A stretch of 7,974 nt of DNA from assembly GCA_030429325.1 (NCBI GenBank), contig JAUICT010000080.1, positions 1 to 7,974 of the forward strand, given 5' to 3'. The position numbers were made by a program, and so were the translations under genes. The DNA comes from Bacteroidia bacterium. Lineage in GTDB: Bacteria > Bacteroidota > Bacteroidia > Flavobacteriales > Flavobacteriaceae. A model generated the notes under the pieces. That model saw only the letters and a program-made list of their open reading frames with translations. It searched no databases and was not told the DNA's origin. How positions within the stretch are numbered: the first letter of the stretch is position 1; every line of letters starts with the position of its first letter. Shown here one piece after another: positions 1-7,400 of the stretch.

Positions 1-26
1 ATCCCGAGGAGATTTTTTCAATATAA

Positions 27-812
27 ATGAAAACAAGGGCCATAGCCCAGCACTTGGCTGGAAGTATAGACATTTCTGGGTGTAGACAGGCATTTAACGG
101 AGAATTGGTATTTGGTGATCGCGATGAACTTTTCTATTCCAATAACGAGGGCTATCTGTACATATTTAAATATGGCATAGTGGCTTTTCTTGGATATGAT
201 GACACGGCGATAACCCAAGTTTTGGAAGAATTGCGACCTTTCTGTCTGGAATGGCGAAAACCCGAATTGACGGAAGAAATAGAAGTGGAGCTTGTGGCTG
301 GGCAAGTACAGCCCAAAGTAGGGAACAATACGGTTACTCTGCCCGAATCCAACATCGAGGCCATGCGTCTTACCTTACTACATCTGTCGCAATCCGTGGC
401 ACTGGATTATTTCTCCGGACTTTCTGAACAGATCATGAAAGAGACCCGTGAACATACCACCCATTTGGAGTACTTTGGAAAACTGGATTTGGGAGGTAAG
501 AAACTAAAAAGACATATCGGAAGGGTGTTGAACATCAACAACCAAATATCTGAAAATTTATACATATTTGATTCCCATGAGGTTACTTGGGAAGACGAGG
601 CTTTGGACCGATTGGACAAGAGTCTAAAACAAACCTTCGATTTAAAGGAAAGATACAGAACCATAAAGGAACAAGGGTATATTATAAAAGAAAATTTAAG
701 TTTGTTCAAGGACATAATGGATCATAGGGAAAGTAGTAGACTGGAATGGATTATCATTATTTTGATTCTGGTTGAGGTAATGGACCTTTTTATTATGCGA
801 TTGATCAGTTAA
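27..812 (+). CDS. RMD1/YagE-family (DUF155) protein with C-terminal membrane anchor
   Basis: A 261-residue protein that I recognise as the RMD1/SIF3/YagE family (DUF155). In sequence: an N-terminal mixed alpha/beta region (about 1-95) with GYLYIFKYGIVAFLG at 42-56, where the family has its conserved 'F.yG.vVfw' strand; a helical middle (about 110-230) with SQSVALDYF at 121-129; then RLEWIIIILILVEVMDL at about 238-254, a hydrophobic segment that ends the protein and is typical of family members. It is probably anchored in the inner membrane by this single C-terminal helix with the bulk in the cytoplasm (inference). Yeast relatives are mitochondrial or meiosis-related; the bacterial role is not established, so no function is assigned. 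The start is secure: TAA lies in frame directly before the ATG at 27, and a GAGGAG stretch at about 6-11 could be a weak ribosome site. The next gene follows after 12 bases in the same frame, so the two are probably co-transcribed. Length fits bacterial members. Confidence 0.85.
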   Translation: MKTRAIAQHLAGSIDISGCRQAFNGELVFGDRDELFYSNNEGYLYIFKYGIVAFLGYDDTAITQVLEELRPFCLEWRKPELTEEIEVELVAGQVQPKVGNNTVTLPESNIEAMRLTLLHLSQSVALDYFSGLSEQIMKETREHTTHLEYFGKLDLGGKKLKRHIGRVLNINNQISENLYIFDSHEVTWEDEALDRLDKSLKQTFDLKERYRTIKEQGYIIKENLSLFKDIMDHRESSRLEWIIIILILVEVMDLFIMRLIS

Positions 813-824
813 CTATATACAATT

Positions 825-2195
825 TTGGACGAAACAAGGATATTGGGCAGCGAGGAATGGTGCCGATTGGAAGACATGGGAATACCGGCCATAAAGGCAA
901 GGGTGGATTCTGGCGCGAAGACGTCATCCATTCAGGCCAATAAGGTCAAAATTTTTACAAAAGGATTAGAGGATTGGGTACGGTTTGAAGTAAACCCCTT
1001 GCAAGATAACCGTAGCATATCAATTTTATGCCAAGCTAAATTGTACGATGTACGTAGTGTAAAAAGTTCCCAAGGAATTTCAGAGGAAAGACCCGTAATC
1101 AAAACCCCGGTAACCATAGGCAACGATACGTTTGAAATAGAACTTACGCTGGCAAATAGGGATACCATGGAGTATCGAATGCTTTTGGGGCGTGAGGCCA
1201 TCAATGAACGTTATCTGGTTGATCCTTCAAAAAGTTTTAAGCAGGGCAATGTTTCCCAAGAAGAGATTGCCAAAAAGTACAAGCCCTACATGACTGAAAA
1301 ATCAGGGCTCACCCTTGGTCTTCTGGCCAGTAATCCAGAATTGTACAGCAATAAAAGAATTGTTGAGGCAGGGGAGCTCCGTGGCCATAAGGTGGTTTTT
1401 CTGAACGTGGAGAACGTGTACATGAAATTGGATGCAGGATCCCCCGAAATCAGATATAGAGGTGGAAATATCCTGGACAAATTTGATGCGGTGATACCAC
1501 GGATCAAACCTTCCGTAACTTTTTACGGTTGTGCCCTTCTGCGGCAATTTGATACGCTTGGTGTATACTGTCTCAATGCTGCAGATGCCATAAGCAAGTC
1601 CAGGGACAAACTGTTTGCATCACAATTGTTTTCCAAAAACGACATCCATATTCCCATTACTGGATTTGCAAAATCTCCCATGGATACAAAAGATCTTATC
1701 CGCATGGTCAATGGTTCCCCACTGATCATTAAATTGTTGGAGAGCACTCAGGGAAAAGGAGTGGTATTGGCCGAAACCAATAAGGCAGCAGAAAGTGTTA
1801 TCAATGCTTTTAAGAGCGTACAGACCAATATTTTGGTCCAAGAATTTATCAAAGAAGCCAATGGGCAGGATATCCGCTGTTTTGTGGTAAATGGTAAAGT
1901 AGTGGCCTCCATGCAGCGCCAGGCCCAAAAAGGAGAGTTCAGGGCCAACATTCATCAAGGAGGTGCTGCATCCTTGATTAAAATAACCCCTGAAGAGCGT
2001 AAATTGGCCATTAAGTCTGCTAAAGTACTCAACTTGGATGTGGCAGGAGTGGATATTATCCGGTCCAATAGGGGACCATTGCTCTTGGAGGTAAACTCCT
2101 CCCCGGGATTGGAAGGTATTGAAAATGCCACGGGCATGGACATTGCCAATGTAATGATCGAGACCATCGAGAAAAAACTAAAATACTCCCACTAG
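825..2195 (+). CDS. rimK: RimB-like retropepsin-type protease domain fused to RimK-type ATP-grasp glutamate ligase
   Basis: A 456-residue two-domain protein. Residues about 5-150 match the RimB-like 'ATP-dependent zinc protease' family (retropepsin fold): the opening ILGSEEW, then GIPAIKARVDSGAKTSSI at 19-36 with the aspartic-protease-like D-S-G at 28-30, and MLLGREAI at 119-126. Residues about 162-456 match RimK over its full usual length (about 300): LLASNPELYSNKRI at 166-179, DKLFASQLF at 261-269, the nucleotide loop KLLESTQGKGVV at 303-314, GEFRANIHQGG at 370-380 and the metal-binding LEVNSSPG at 421-428. RimK joins glutamate, using ATP, to the C-terminus of ribosomal protein S6 in E. coli; the target here is inferred only. 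The start is unusual: the conserved N-terminus lies ahead of the first ATG (codon 18), and the only candidates after the in-frame stop at 810-812 are ATT at 822 and TTG at 825. No Shine-Dalgarno or TAAAA is visible, so initiation may be coupled to termination of the upstream gene. Confidence 0.9.
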   Translation: MDETRILGSEEWCRLEDMGIPAIKARVDSGAKTSSIQANKVKIFTKGLEDWVRFEVNPLQDNRSISILCQAKLYDVRSVKSSQGISEERPVIKTPVTIGNDTFEIELTLANRDTMEYRMLLGREAINERYLVDPSKSFKQGNVSQEEIAKKYKPYMTEKSGLTLGLLASNPELYSNKRIVEAGELRGHKVVFLNVENVYMKLDAGSPEIRYRGGNILDKFDAVIPRIKPSVTFYGCALLRQFDTLGVYCLNAADAISKSRDKLFASQLFSKNDIHIPITGFAKSPMDTKDLIRMVNGSPLIIKLLESTQGKGVVLAETNKAAESVINAFKSVQTNILVQEFIKEANGQDIRCFVVNGKVVASMQRQAQKGEFRANIHQGGAASLIKITPEERKLAIKSAKVLNLDVAGVDIIRSNRGPLLLEVNSSPGLEGIENATGMDIANVMIETIEKKLKYSH

Positions 2196-2279
2196 CCTTC
2201 AAAAGGTTGAAAATAAATTTTTGTAGGAAATTTCCTCTCGCAACTTTGTTTTTCACTCTTTTTTAAAAATATGAATTCA

Positions 2280-2311
2280 AATGGGCCATTCGTGAACGCA
2301 AATGGCCCATT
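2280..2311. repeat. Perfect 11-bp inverted repeat with 10-base loop
   Basis: AATGGGCCATT at 2280-2290 is the exact reverse complement of AATGGCCCATT at 2301-2311, separated by ten bases. The two arms also resemble each other as a direct repeat of period 21 (about 14 of 18 bases match when extended rightwards), because each arm is itself almost palindromic. The 3' side has only a weak T stretch (TTGGTTAATTT), so as a plus-strand terminator for the rimK unit it is second-rate. On the minus strand the hairpin is followed by a stretch richer in T, but no minus-strand gene is present to need it. A protein-binding site is an alternative. Confidence 0.6.
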
Positions 2312-2441
2312 GGTTAATTTCCCCTCATAAAAAAAAATAATACAACCTAAGTTTACCCCATCAAAAATAACCTCCCAATAGGATGGGTATTTGTAGGGTA
2401 CTTATAGTGTTCTTTACCTAGTTCTAGTTCTTAAGAGGTTT

Positions 2442-2494
2442 CCGTTACGCCAGGGGGTTTTTGAGGTTGAGCCCCTTGGTTGTAGCGGTTTTTT
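2442..2494 (+). terminator. Intrinsic terminator with long two-part stem
   Basis: The outer stem CCGTTAC (2442-2448) pairs with GTAGCGG (2482-2488) with one G-T wobble. After a small internal loop (G opposite TT), the inner stem CCAGGGGG (2450-2457) pairs with CCCCTTGG (2472-2479), also with one wobble, closing a 14-base loop. Six T follow directly (2489-2494). The stem and T run are characteristic of a Rho-independent terminator on the plus strand. It lies about 245 bases beyond the rimK-type gene, so it either ends that long 3' untranslated region or ends an unrecognised small RNA. Confidence 0.75.
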
Positions 2495-2541
2495 ATGAAA
2501 TTGGGCAGATTTGCCATTCATGGATTTAATCTACTTATTGC

Positions 2542-2576
2542 AAAGAGAGCCGCTCCCAACGGCTCTCTTTTATTTT
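2542..2576 (+). terminator. Intrinsic terminator, 11-bp perfect stem
   Basis: AAAGAGAGCCG (2542-2552) pairs perfectly with CGGCTCTCTTT (2560-2570) around the seven-base loop CTCCCAA, and is followed by TATTTT. This is a standard plus-strand intrinsic terminator. It is the second in tandem, 48 bases after the previous one, and sits about 85 bases upstream of the trxB promoter, insulating trxB from upstream transcription. Confidence 0.85.
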
Positions 2577-2659
2577 GGCCACTAATCGAAAGGTTTTTAA
2601 CCTATTTTAGAAATGTTCACATCTTTTTAATAAAACCGTAGGGGATAACCAATTACCGC

Positions 2660-2692
2660 TTTGTAAGTTTCTGTACAAAAAACCTACTTTTG
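2660..2692 (+). promoter_or_regulatory. Bacteroidota-type housekeeping promoter for trxB
   Basis: TTTG at 2660-2663 (-33 element) and TACTTTTG at 2685-2692, an exact match to the -7 consensus TANNTTTG, are separated by 21 bases, within the spacing known for Bacteroides and Flavobacterium promoters. Transcription would start around 2698-2702, giving a leader of about 20-25 bases before the trxB ATG. The elements are seen directly; activity is inferred. Confidence 0.8.
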
Positions 2693-2705
2693 TAACATAC
2701 AATTT

Positions 2706-2713
2706 AGAGGAAG
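2706..2713 (+). promoter_or_regulatory. Shine-Dalgarno-like site for trxB
   Basis: AGAGGAAG ends eight bases before the ATG at 2722. A purine-rich site of this kind contrasts with the TAAAA sites in front of the susC- and susD-like genes later in the window, and it supports the chosen trxB start. Confidence 0.55.
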
Positions 2714-2721
2714 ATTTTGTT

Positions 2722-3617
2722 ATGTCAGAACAACTGGAAAGAGTAAAAACATTGATTATTGGATCTGGACCTGCGGGCTATACCGCTGCAATATATGCTG
2801 CTAGAGCCGATTTAAGACCTGTATTGTACACTGGAATGGAGCCTGGAGGTCAATTGACCACTACTACCGAGGTAGATAATTTTCCCGGATATCCCGAAGG
2901 GATAGACGGCCCCACTATGATGGTGCAGTTACAACAACAGGCAGAACGTTTTGGAACCGATGTAAGAATCGGGATGATAACTGCCGTGGATTTAAGCGAT
3001 GAAGTAGGTGGAATACATAAAGTCACGGTTGATGACTCCAAAATTGTGGAAGCTGAAACTATCATTATTTCTACCGGAGCAACGGCAAAATATCTGAACA
3101 TTCCAAGTGAACAACGCCTAAGAGGTGGAGGAGTGTCTGCTTGTGCCGTTTGTGATGGATTCTTTTATAAAGGCCAAGAAGTAGCCATAGTGGGTGGTGG
3201 TGACACTGCCGCTGAGGAAGCTTCATACCTTGCCAATATCTGTAAAAAGGTGACCATGCTTGTCCGAAAGGATGAAATGAGAGCCTCCAAAGCCATGCAG
3301 CATAGGGTAAACAGTTTGGAGAACATCGAAATACGATACAATACAGAAGTAGATGAAGTAATAGGTGATCAAGTGGTAGAAGGCCTAAGAATGGTAAACA
3401 ATCAAACAGGGGAAAAAGAGGAATGGACGAAACAGGGTATCTTATTACCCACGCCAAATCTACCAAGACCAGCAGACCCGGTGTTTTTGCTAGTGGAGAT
3501 GCCCAAGACAAGATTTACAGACAAGCCATTACGGCTGCAGGAACTGGATGTATGGCCGCTTTGGATGCCGAGCGTTATCTGGCAATGGTTGAAAGCAAGG
3601 AGACCGTGACACCATAA
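2722..3617 (+). pseudogene. trxB: Thioredoxin reductase, broken by an internal frame-changing deletion
   Basis: The intact enzyme is a cytoplasmic FAD protein that uses NADPH to reduce thioredoxin. The first frame (2722-3609, 295 residues) carries the FAD-binding GSGPAG at 14-19, GGQLTTTTEVDNFPG at 42-56, the redox-active CAVC at 141-144 and the NADPH-binding GGGDTAAE at 158-165, and is colinear with the family up to about residue 234 (NNQTGEKEE). It then turns into an unrelated proline-rich tail ending at TGA 3607-3609. The true C-terminus is read in another frame from about 3423 to TAA 3615-3617. The segment that should lie between, about 22-25 residues including the GHxPNT motif, is absent, so a deletion of about 67-76 bases (one more than a multiple of three) is inferred, not a single-base slip. 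Promoter, ribosome site, terminator and both coding parts are otherwise clean, which suggests a recent event or an assembly error. The product would lose the second half of its FAD domain and is probably inactive. Confidence 0.85.
3423..3617 (+). pseudogene. trxB: Displaced C-terminal part of thioredoxin reductase
   Basis: This frame encodes 64 residues: DETGYLI, then SRPGVFASGDAQDKIYRQA and AGTGCMAALDAERYL. This is the hallmark C-terminus of bacterial TrxB, where GVFASGD contacts FAD and the AxxxG(C/A)xAAxxA helix ends the fold. It is in frame 3 of the window while the N-terminal part is in frame 1. The ATG at 3423-3425 is probably an internal Met codon of the original gene: no ribosome site precedes it, so separate translation is not expected. 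The frame has no internal stop, so there is no sign of long decay. Confidence 0.8.
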
Positions 3618-3647
3618 AGGTTTAGGAAATATACGCTATGAGAACAA

Positions 3648-3677
3648 AAAAAGGCACTGGAATTCCAGTGCCTTTTT
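3648..3677. terminator. Bidirectional terminator between convergent genes
   Basis: A perfect 30-base palindrome: five A, GGCACTGG, the centre AATT, CCAGTGCC, then five T. The GC-rich 8-bp stem with A/T flanks works the same way on both strands. It sits 31 bases after trxB and 19 bases after the end of the convergent minus-strand gene, so it should end both transcripts. Confidence 0.9.
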
Positions 3678-3695
3678 GGTGCGTTACATGTTGAG

Positions 3696-4145
3696 TCAAT
3701 CAATTCGAACGTAATTTTCAGAAAAAGTTCTGTTTCCTTCTTCATCAAAACTAATTTGGCTATACGTACTTTCTGTGATGTCCAGTTCAAATCGGAAAAC
3801 CCGAAGGGTATCCAGCGCACTCATCATAGATGAAGAGGCATATTCCAGTGTTTCAATCAAGGAATCCGGCGTAACCTTATATTGGCCATATCCAAACCAC
3901 TCAACCGAATCTTGCGGCACATAGCGTGTCCACATGACCTTACCGTTATAGTACATCTTTACTTGCCTGTATCCGTCCGCTTTAGGCACGGTATCCGAAA
4001 TGTTTACACCATCATCATAGCTATAAAAGCTTTGTAGTTCCCAAGTTCCCTCAATGGAATGCATTGTTTCAGGTTTTGGAGGTGCATACCATGCCGTGGA
4101 AATAAAAATGAACACCAAAAAAACCAATCCAAGTATTTTTTTCAT
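3696..4145 (-). CDS. Small secreted protein, lipocalin-like (DUF4488-like)
   Basis: A 149-residue protein with a clear N-terminal signal: MKK, then a hydrophobic stretch at about 4-20 and a likely cut near A21 before PPKPE. There is no lipobox cysteine, so a soluble periplasmic or exported protein is expected. The mature part begins IEGTWELQSF (31-40), a GxW opening typical of lipocalin-like domains, and continues with probable beta strands: QVKMYYNGKVMWTRYVP (61-77), WFGYGQYKV (83-91), FRFELDI and an EGNRTF turn near the end. This pattern resembles the DUF4488/lipocalin-like families common in Bacteroidota; the family call is by eye and the ligand is unknown. It stands alone on the minus strand, convergent with trxB and divergent from the susC-like gene. 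No Shine-Dalgarno or consensus -7 element is visible upstream on its strand. Confidence 0.75.
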   Translation of the reverse strand: MKKILGLVFLVFIFISTAWYAPPKPETMHSIEGTWELQSFYSYDDGVNISDTVPKADGYRQVKMYYNGKVMWTRYVPQDSVEWFGYGQYKVTPDSLIETLEYASSSMMSALDTLRVFRFELDITESTYSQISFDEEGNRTFSENYVRID

Positions 4146-4430
4146 GACAGGTGTGTTTAAGTTAGCAATTGTTAATCCTTAATAAGATACGATAAAAACT
4201 AATGAATCCGTAAAAAAGGAATTAAAAAATTAACAGGTTGTTGATCCAAGTATTTTAATGATCTTTTGCAGAAGAAAATGAAAATCAAAAAAATATTGTG
4301 GTTTCCTATTTTTTTTGAATATTGTGCACTCTCCTTGTCATTTTTTTACAAATACAACATTTTTAACGGCAATTGTTTGATTATTGAATTTTTTATCAAT
4401 ATTCATCAAAAAATAACATAAAACTAAAGA
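4146..4430. other. AT-rich divergent intergenic region, promoters not resolved
   Basis: These 285 bases lie between the divergent starts of the lipocalin-like gene and the susC-like gene, so both promoters should be here. The stretch is very AT-rich with many A and T runs. I found no exact TANNTTTG with a TTTG/TTG partner on either strand. The nearest plus-strand candidate is a T run ending in TTTG at about 4318. Control of the susC-like operon by an alternative sigma factor or an activator site cannot be judged from this sequence. Confidence 0.5.
4419..4423 (+). promoter_or_regulatory. TAAAA ribosome-binding element of the susC-like gene
   Basis: TAAAA lies exactly seven bases before the ATG at 4431. 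This is the initiation context described for Flavobacterium genes, which often lack a Shine-Dalgarno. The same motif at the same distance precedes the susD-like start at 7560. Confidence 0.55.
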
Positions 4431-7400
4431 ATGAAGAACGTTTATCTCATTTTGATGGGTTTGTTTATGGGGCTTACGACCTATGGACAGACCATTACAG
4501 GAACGGTGACTGATTCATCGGGTCAACCCTTACCAGGTGTCACGATTGTTGTTCAAGGAACAACAAATGGTACCACAACAGATTTTGATGGAAATTTTTC
4601 CATTGTCGCTTCTAGCGGACAAGTACTACAGTTTTCGTATTTGGGCATGCAGACCAAAGATGTAACCGTAGGTTCGCAAACCAGACTCAATGTGGTCATG
4701 GAGGAAGATTCAACACAATTGGATGAAGTGGTGGTCACCGCTTTTGGTGTTGAACAAAAGCAAAAATCCTTAGGATATTCAGTTACCAAAGTAAGTGCCG
4801 AGGATGTTAATCTTGTGGGGCAAGCCAACCCTATAGAAACCTTACAGGGTAGAATTGCGGGTGTACAGATCAACCGAACCTCGGGTAGTTCCGGTGGTGG
4901 TGTTGATATTTTGATTCGGGGGGTTACTTCCATTGACCCTTCACGGGGGAACCAACCTTTGATCATTGTTGATGGTCTTGCCCTTAACAATGATACCTTT
5001 GCCGGTGAGGTTAGGCCAAGTGCAGGTTCCAACTCTCCCAATAGTTCAGAGCAATTTGCTTTTTCCAATAGGGCAGGAGACCTAAACCCGGAGGATATTG
5101 AAAGCTTTAACGTATTAAAGGGAGCGGCGGCAACCGCACTTTATGGGGTAAGGGCTTCCAACGGAGCTATCATTATCACCACAAAAAAAGGAAAACTAGG
5201 CAAGCCTAAGATCAATTTGACAGCCTCTACTTCGTTCAGAAATGTTAGAACCACACCACCTTTACAAACTACGTACAGGGAAGGTTTTGGTGGTGCACCA
5301 AGAACATTGTACGACCCAGATTCTGAAACAGGCTTCAACAGGGTTCAAAATTCCACATCTTTTTATTCATGGGGTCCTGAATATTCGTTGGATTCGTACG
5401 ACTTGGGGGATGGAAACATCGTTGATTTGTCCAACGACCGGTTTTACAGCCCTTATGACATCTTTAGAACGGGTTTTAACACCCAACTTAACTTAAACCT
5501 TAGTGGGGCAGGAGAGCGAATAAATTATTACTTCTCGGTTGGAAACAACAGCGAACAGGGTGTGCTGCCCAATACAGACTATAAAAAGACCAATTTTAGG
5601 CTTAAGGCAGGTTATAAGGTAACGGATAACTTTAATATTGATGGTTCTGTTGCGTTTTCCAGCTCTGGAGGAAAAAGAGCCAATGGAGGTGATAAATCCG
5701 TGATGAGCGCTTTATCTTACTATTCTGGGACCTTTCCTATAAATGATTACATGAACCCAGATGGAAGTGAACGTGATTATTCCTTTGGAATCATTGATAA
5801 CCCAAGATATCTTATGGAAACCAGTAATCTTGAGGACGATGTAAGCCGCTGGATTGGTAACACTACCTTGACGTGGTCTCCTAAAGACTGGGTCACCTTT
5901 ACCTATGCGGCACAGATTGACAACTATTCCGATGCACGAAACAGATATGTGGGACCAGATTTGGATGGAGGTTCTCAAGTAGGTGGATTTATCTTGGAAC
6001 AGAACATTAATTTCACCGGATTGGAATCCAATTTCTTGGCAGCTTTCAATAAATCTTGGTCAGATGATTTTACAACAGACTTGACTTTGGGGCATCAATT
6101 GTCAGATTCAAAACGCTCCTATCTTGAGGCTAGGGGAGAAGGATTGAACATTCCCGGATTGAACGAAATAGGCAATACCACCAACTTTTTTATAAATAAA
6201 AGCATTGTTCAGGAACGCGTTATGGGTGTTTTTGGGGAGCTTAAGTTGGGATACAAGGATAAACTATTCCTGTCTTTGACAGGAAGAAATGACTGGATTT
6301 CTACTTTACCTGTTGATAACCGATCGTTCTTTTATCCATCGGCAAGTTTGGCATATGACATCTCTGACCTGTTTGGTGATACCAATGTGTTTAGTTTTGG
6401 TAAACTAAGGGCATCATGGGCGGAAGTGGGCAAAGGCCCAGGTTTTGGCCAAGCAGGACAATATTTTGTGGTTGATGGCGACTTTCCTTTTGCAGGCGTA
6501 GGGGGTTACAGAAGAAGTACTCAAAGAGGCTTTGAAATTGTGCCGGAAAAGAATCAATCGACCGAGTTTGGAGCGGACCTAAGGTTTATGGATAACCGTA
6601 TCAGGTTGGATTACGCCTATTACAACTCCCGTGTCAAGGATCAAATATTTGGTGTGGGCGTGGCCAATTCTTCAGGGTATTCACAAATTTTCAGAAATGC
6701 AGGAGATTACAAGGTATTTGGACATGAACTTTTGATCAGTGCAGATATCATCAGAAACCAAGATCTTCGATGGGAACTTATCCTGAACTGGTCTACCAGC
6801 GAAGGAGAGGTGTTGGAAATACCTGACGATGTTGAATCCATCATCTTTGCCGATTCCGGTTTTGCAGGGGTCACTTCAGAAGTAAGGGAAGGAGACAAGA
6901 TGGGTAATCTCTATGGATACAAATGGGTATATGAAAATGGAGAACGATATATAGACGCCAATGGCTATCCCGTAATCAATACAGATGAAAGGGTCATTGT
7001 GGGGAATGCGTTCCCAGATTTTATTTCTTCCATTGGTAGTAACCTAAAATGGAAAGGAATTGGTTTTAATGTCTTGTTGGAATACAAGAAAGGAGGAGAC
7101 CTGTATGATGCCGGCCTAAGAAACTCCATTAGGAATGGTAATCCATTGAGCACACTTCAACGTGATGTCAATGTAGTTTTGGATGGTGTCATGGATGACG
7201 GAAATGGAGGGTTTGTACCGAATACCACCGAGGCATTGATAGATGCCAACTACTACAGAAACTCCAATGCATACAACCGAGCTTCCGAAGTGTTGGTACA
7301 AGATGCCAGTTGGGTAAAACTGAGAAACGTGTCCTTGTCCTATGATATTCAAAGCAACCTTATCAAGAGTTTGAACATAGAAAAGGTAAGTGTTTCGGCA

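Larger units (their letters stand above)
2196..2721. other. 526-base intergenic region: inverted repeat, tandem terminators, trxB promoter
   Basis: No convincing protein gene is seen here on either strand. In order it holds an AT-rich stretch, a perfect 11-bp inverted repeat at 2280-2311, a run of nine or more A at about 2329-2338, an imperfect pairing of TACCCCATC with GATGGGTA (about 2354-2390), two plus-strand intrinsic terminators (2442-2494 and 2542-2576), and the trxB promoter (2660-2692) with its leader. The two terminators 48 bases apart are more than is needed to end the upstream unit, so a small RNA ending at one of them is possible. I find no good promoter for one between 2330 and 2430: the best is TATTTG at 2388-2393, which lacks two bases of TANNTTTG and has no TTTG partner at the right distance. 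No tRNA arms or known riboswitch core were recognised. Confidence 0.6.

Noticed and set aside
2418..2430. Short tandem repeat CTAGTT-CTAGTT
   Set aside because: Only two copies of six bases; this is within chance expectation and no function is suggested.
2431..2500. A tRNA or known riboswitch in the hairpin region before trxB
   Set aside because: No T-loop (GGTTCRANYCC) or cloverleaf arms are present, and the stem plus T run is fully explained as a terminator. trxB also has its own promoter further downstream.
2414..2521. A 35-codon minus-strand open frame over the first tandem terminator
   Set aside because: The peptide is rich in Arg, Thr and Pro with no recognisable family, no ribosome site was seen, and the frame is explained by the opposite strand of a terminator hairpin.
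3405..3430. Programmed ribosomal frameshift explaining the two trxB frames
   Set aside because: A run of A and purine-rich sequence is present, but a shift alone would not restore the roughly 22-25 conserved residues that are missing between the two parts. A deletion fits better.
4383..4400. A weak hairpin (ATTGA ... TCAAT) just before the susC-like gene
   Set aside because: A five-base AT-only stem in a very AT-rich stretch is expected by chance and is too unstable to call an attenuator.
4553..5068. A 171-codon minus-strand open frame inside the susC-like gene
   Set aside because: It is antisense to the highly conserved plug domain, its composition is that of an antisense frame, and it has no promoter or ribosome site of its own.
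5242..5496. An 84-codon plus-strand frame inside the susC-like gene
   Set aside because: It overlaps the transporter in another frame, which is continuous and conserved through this region.
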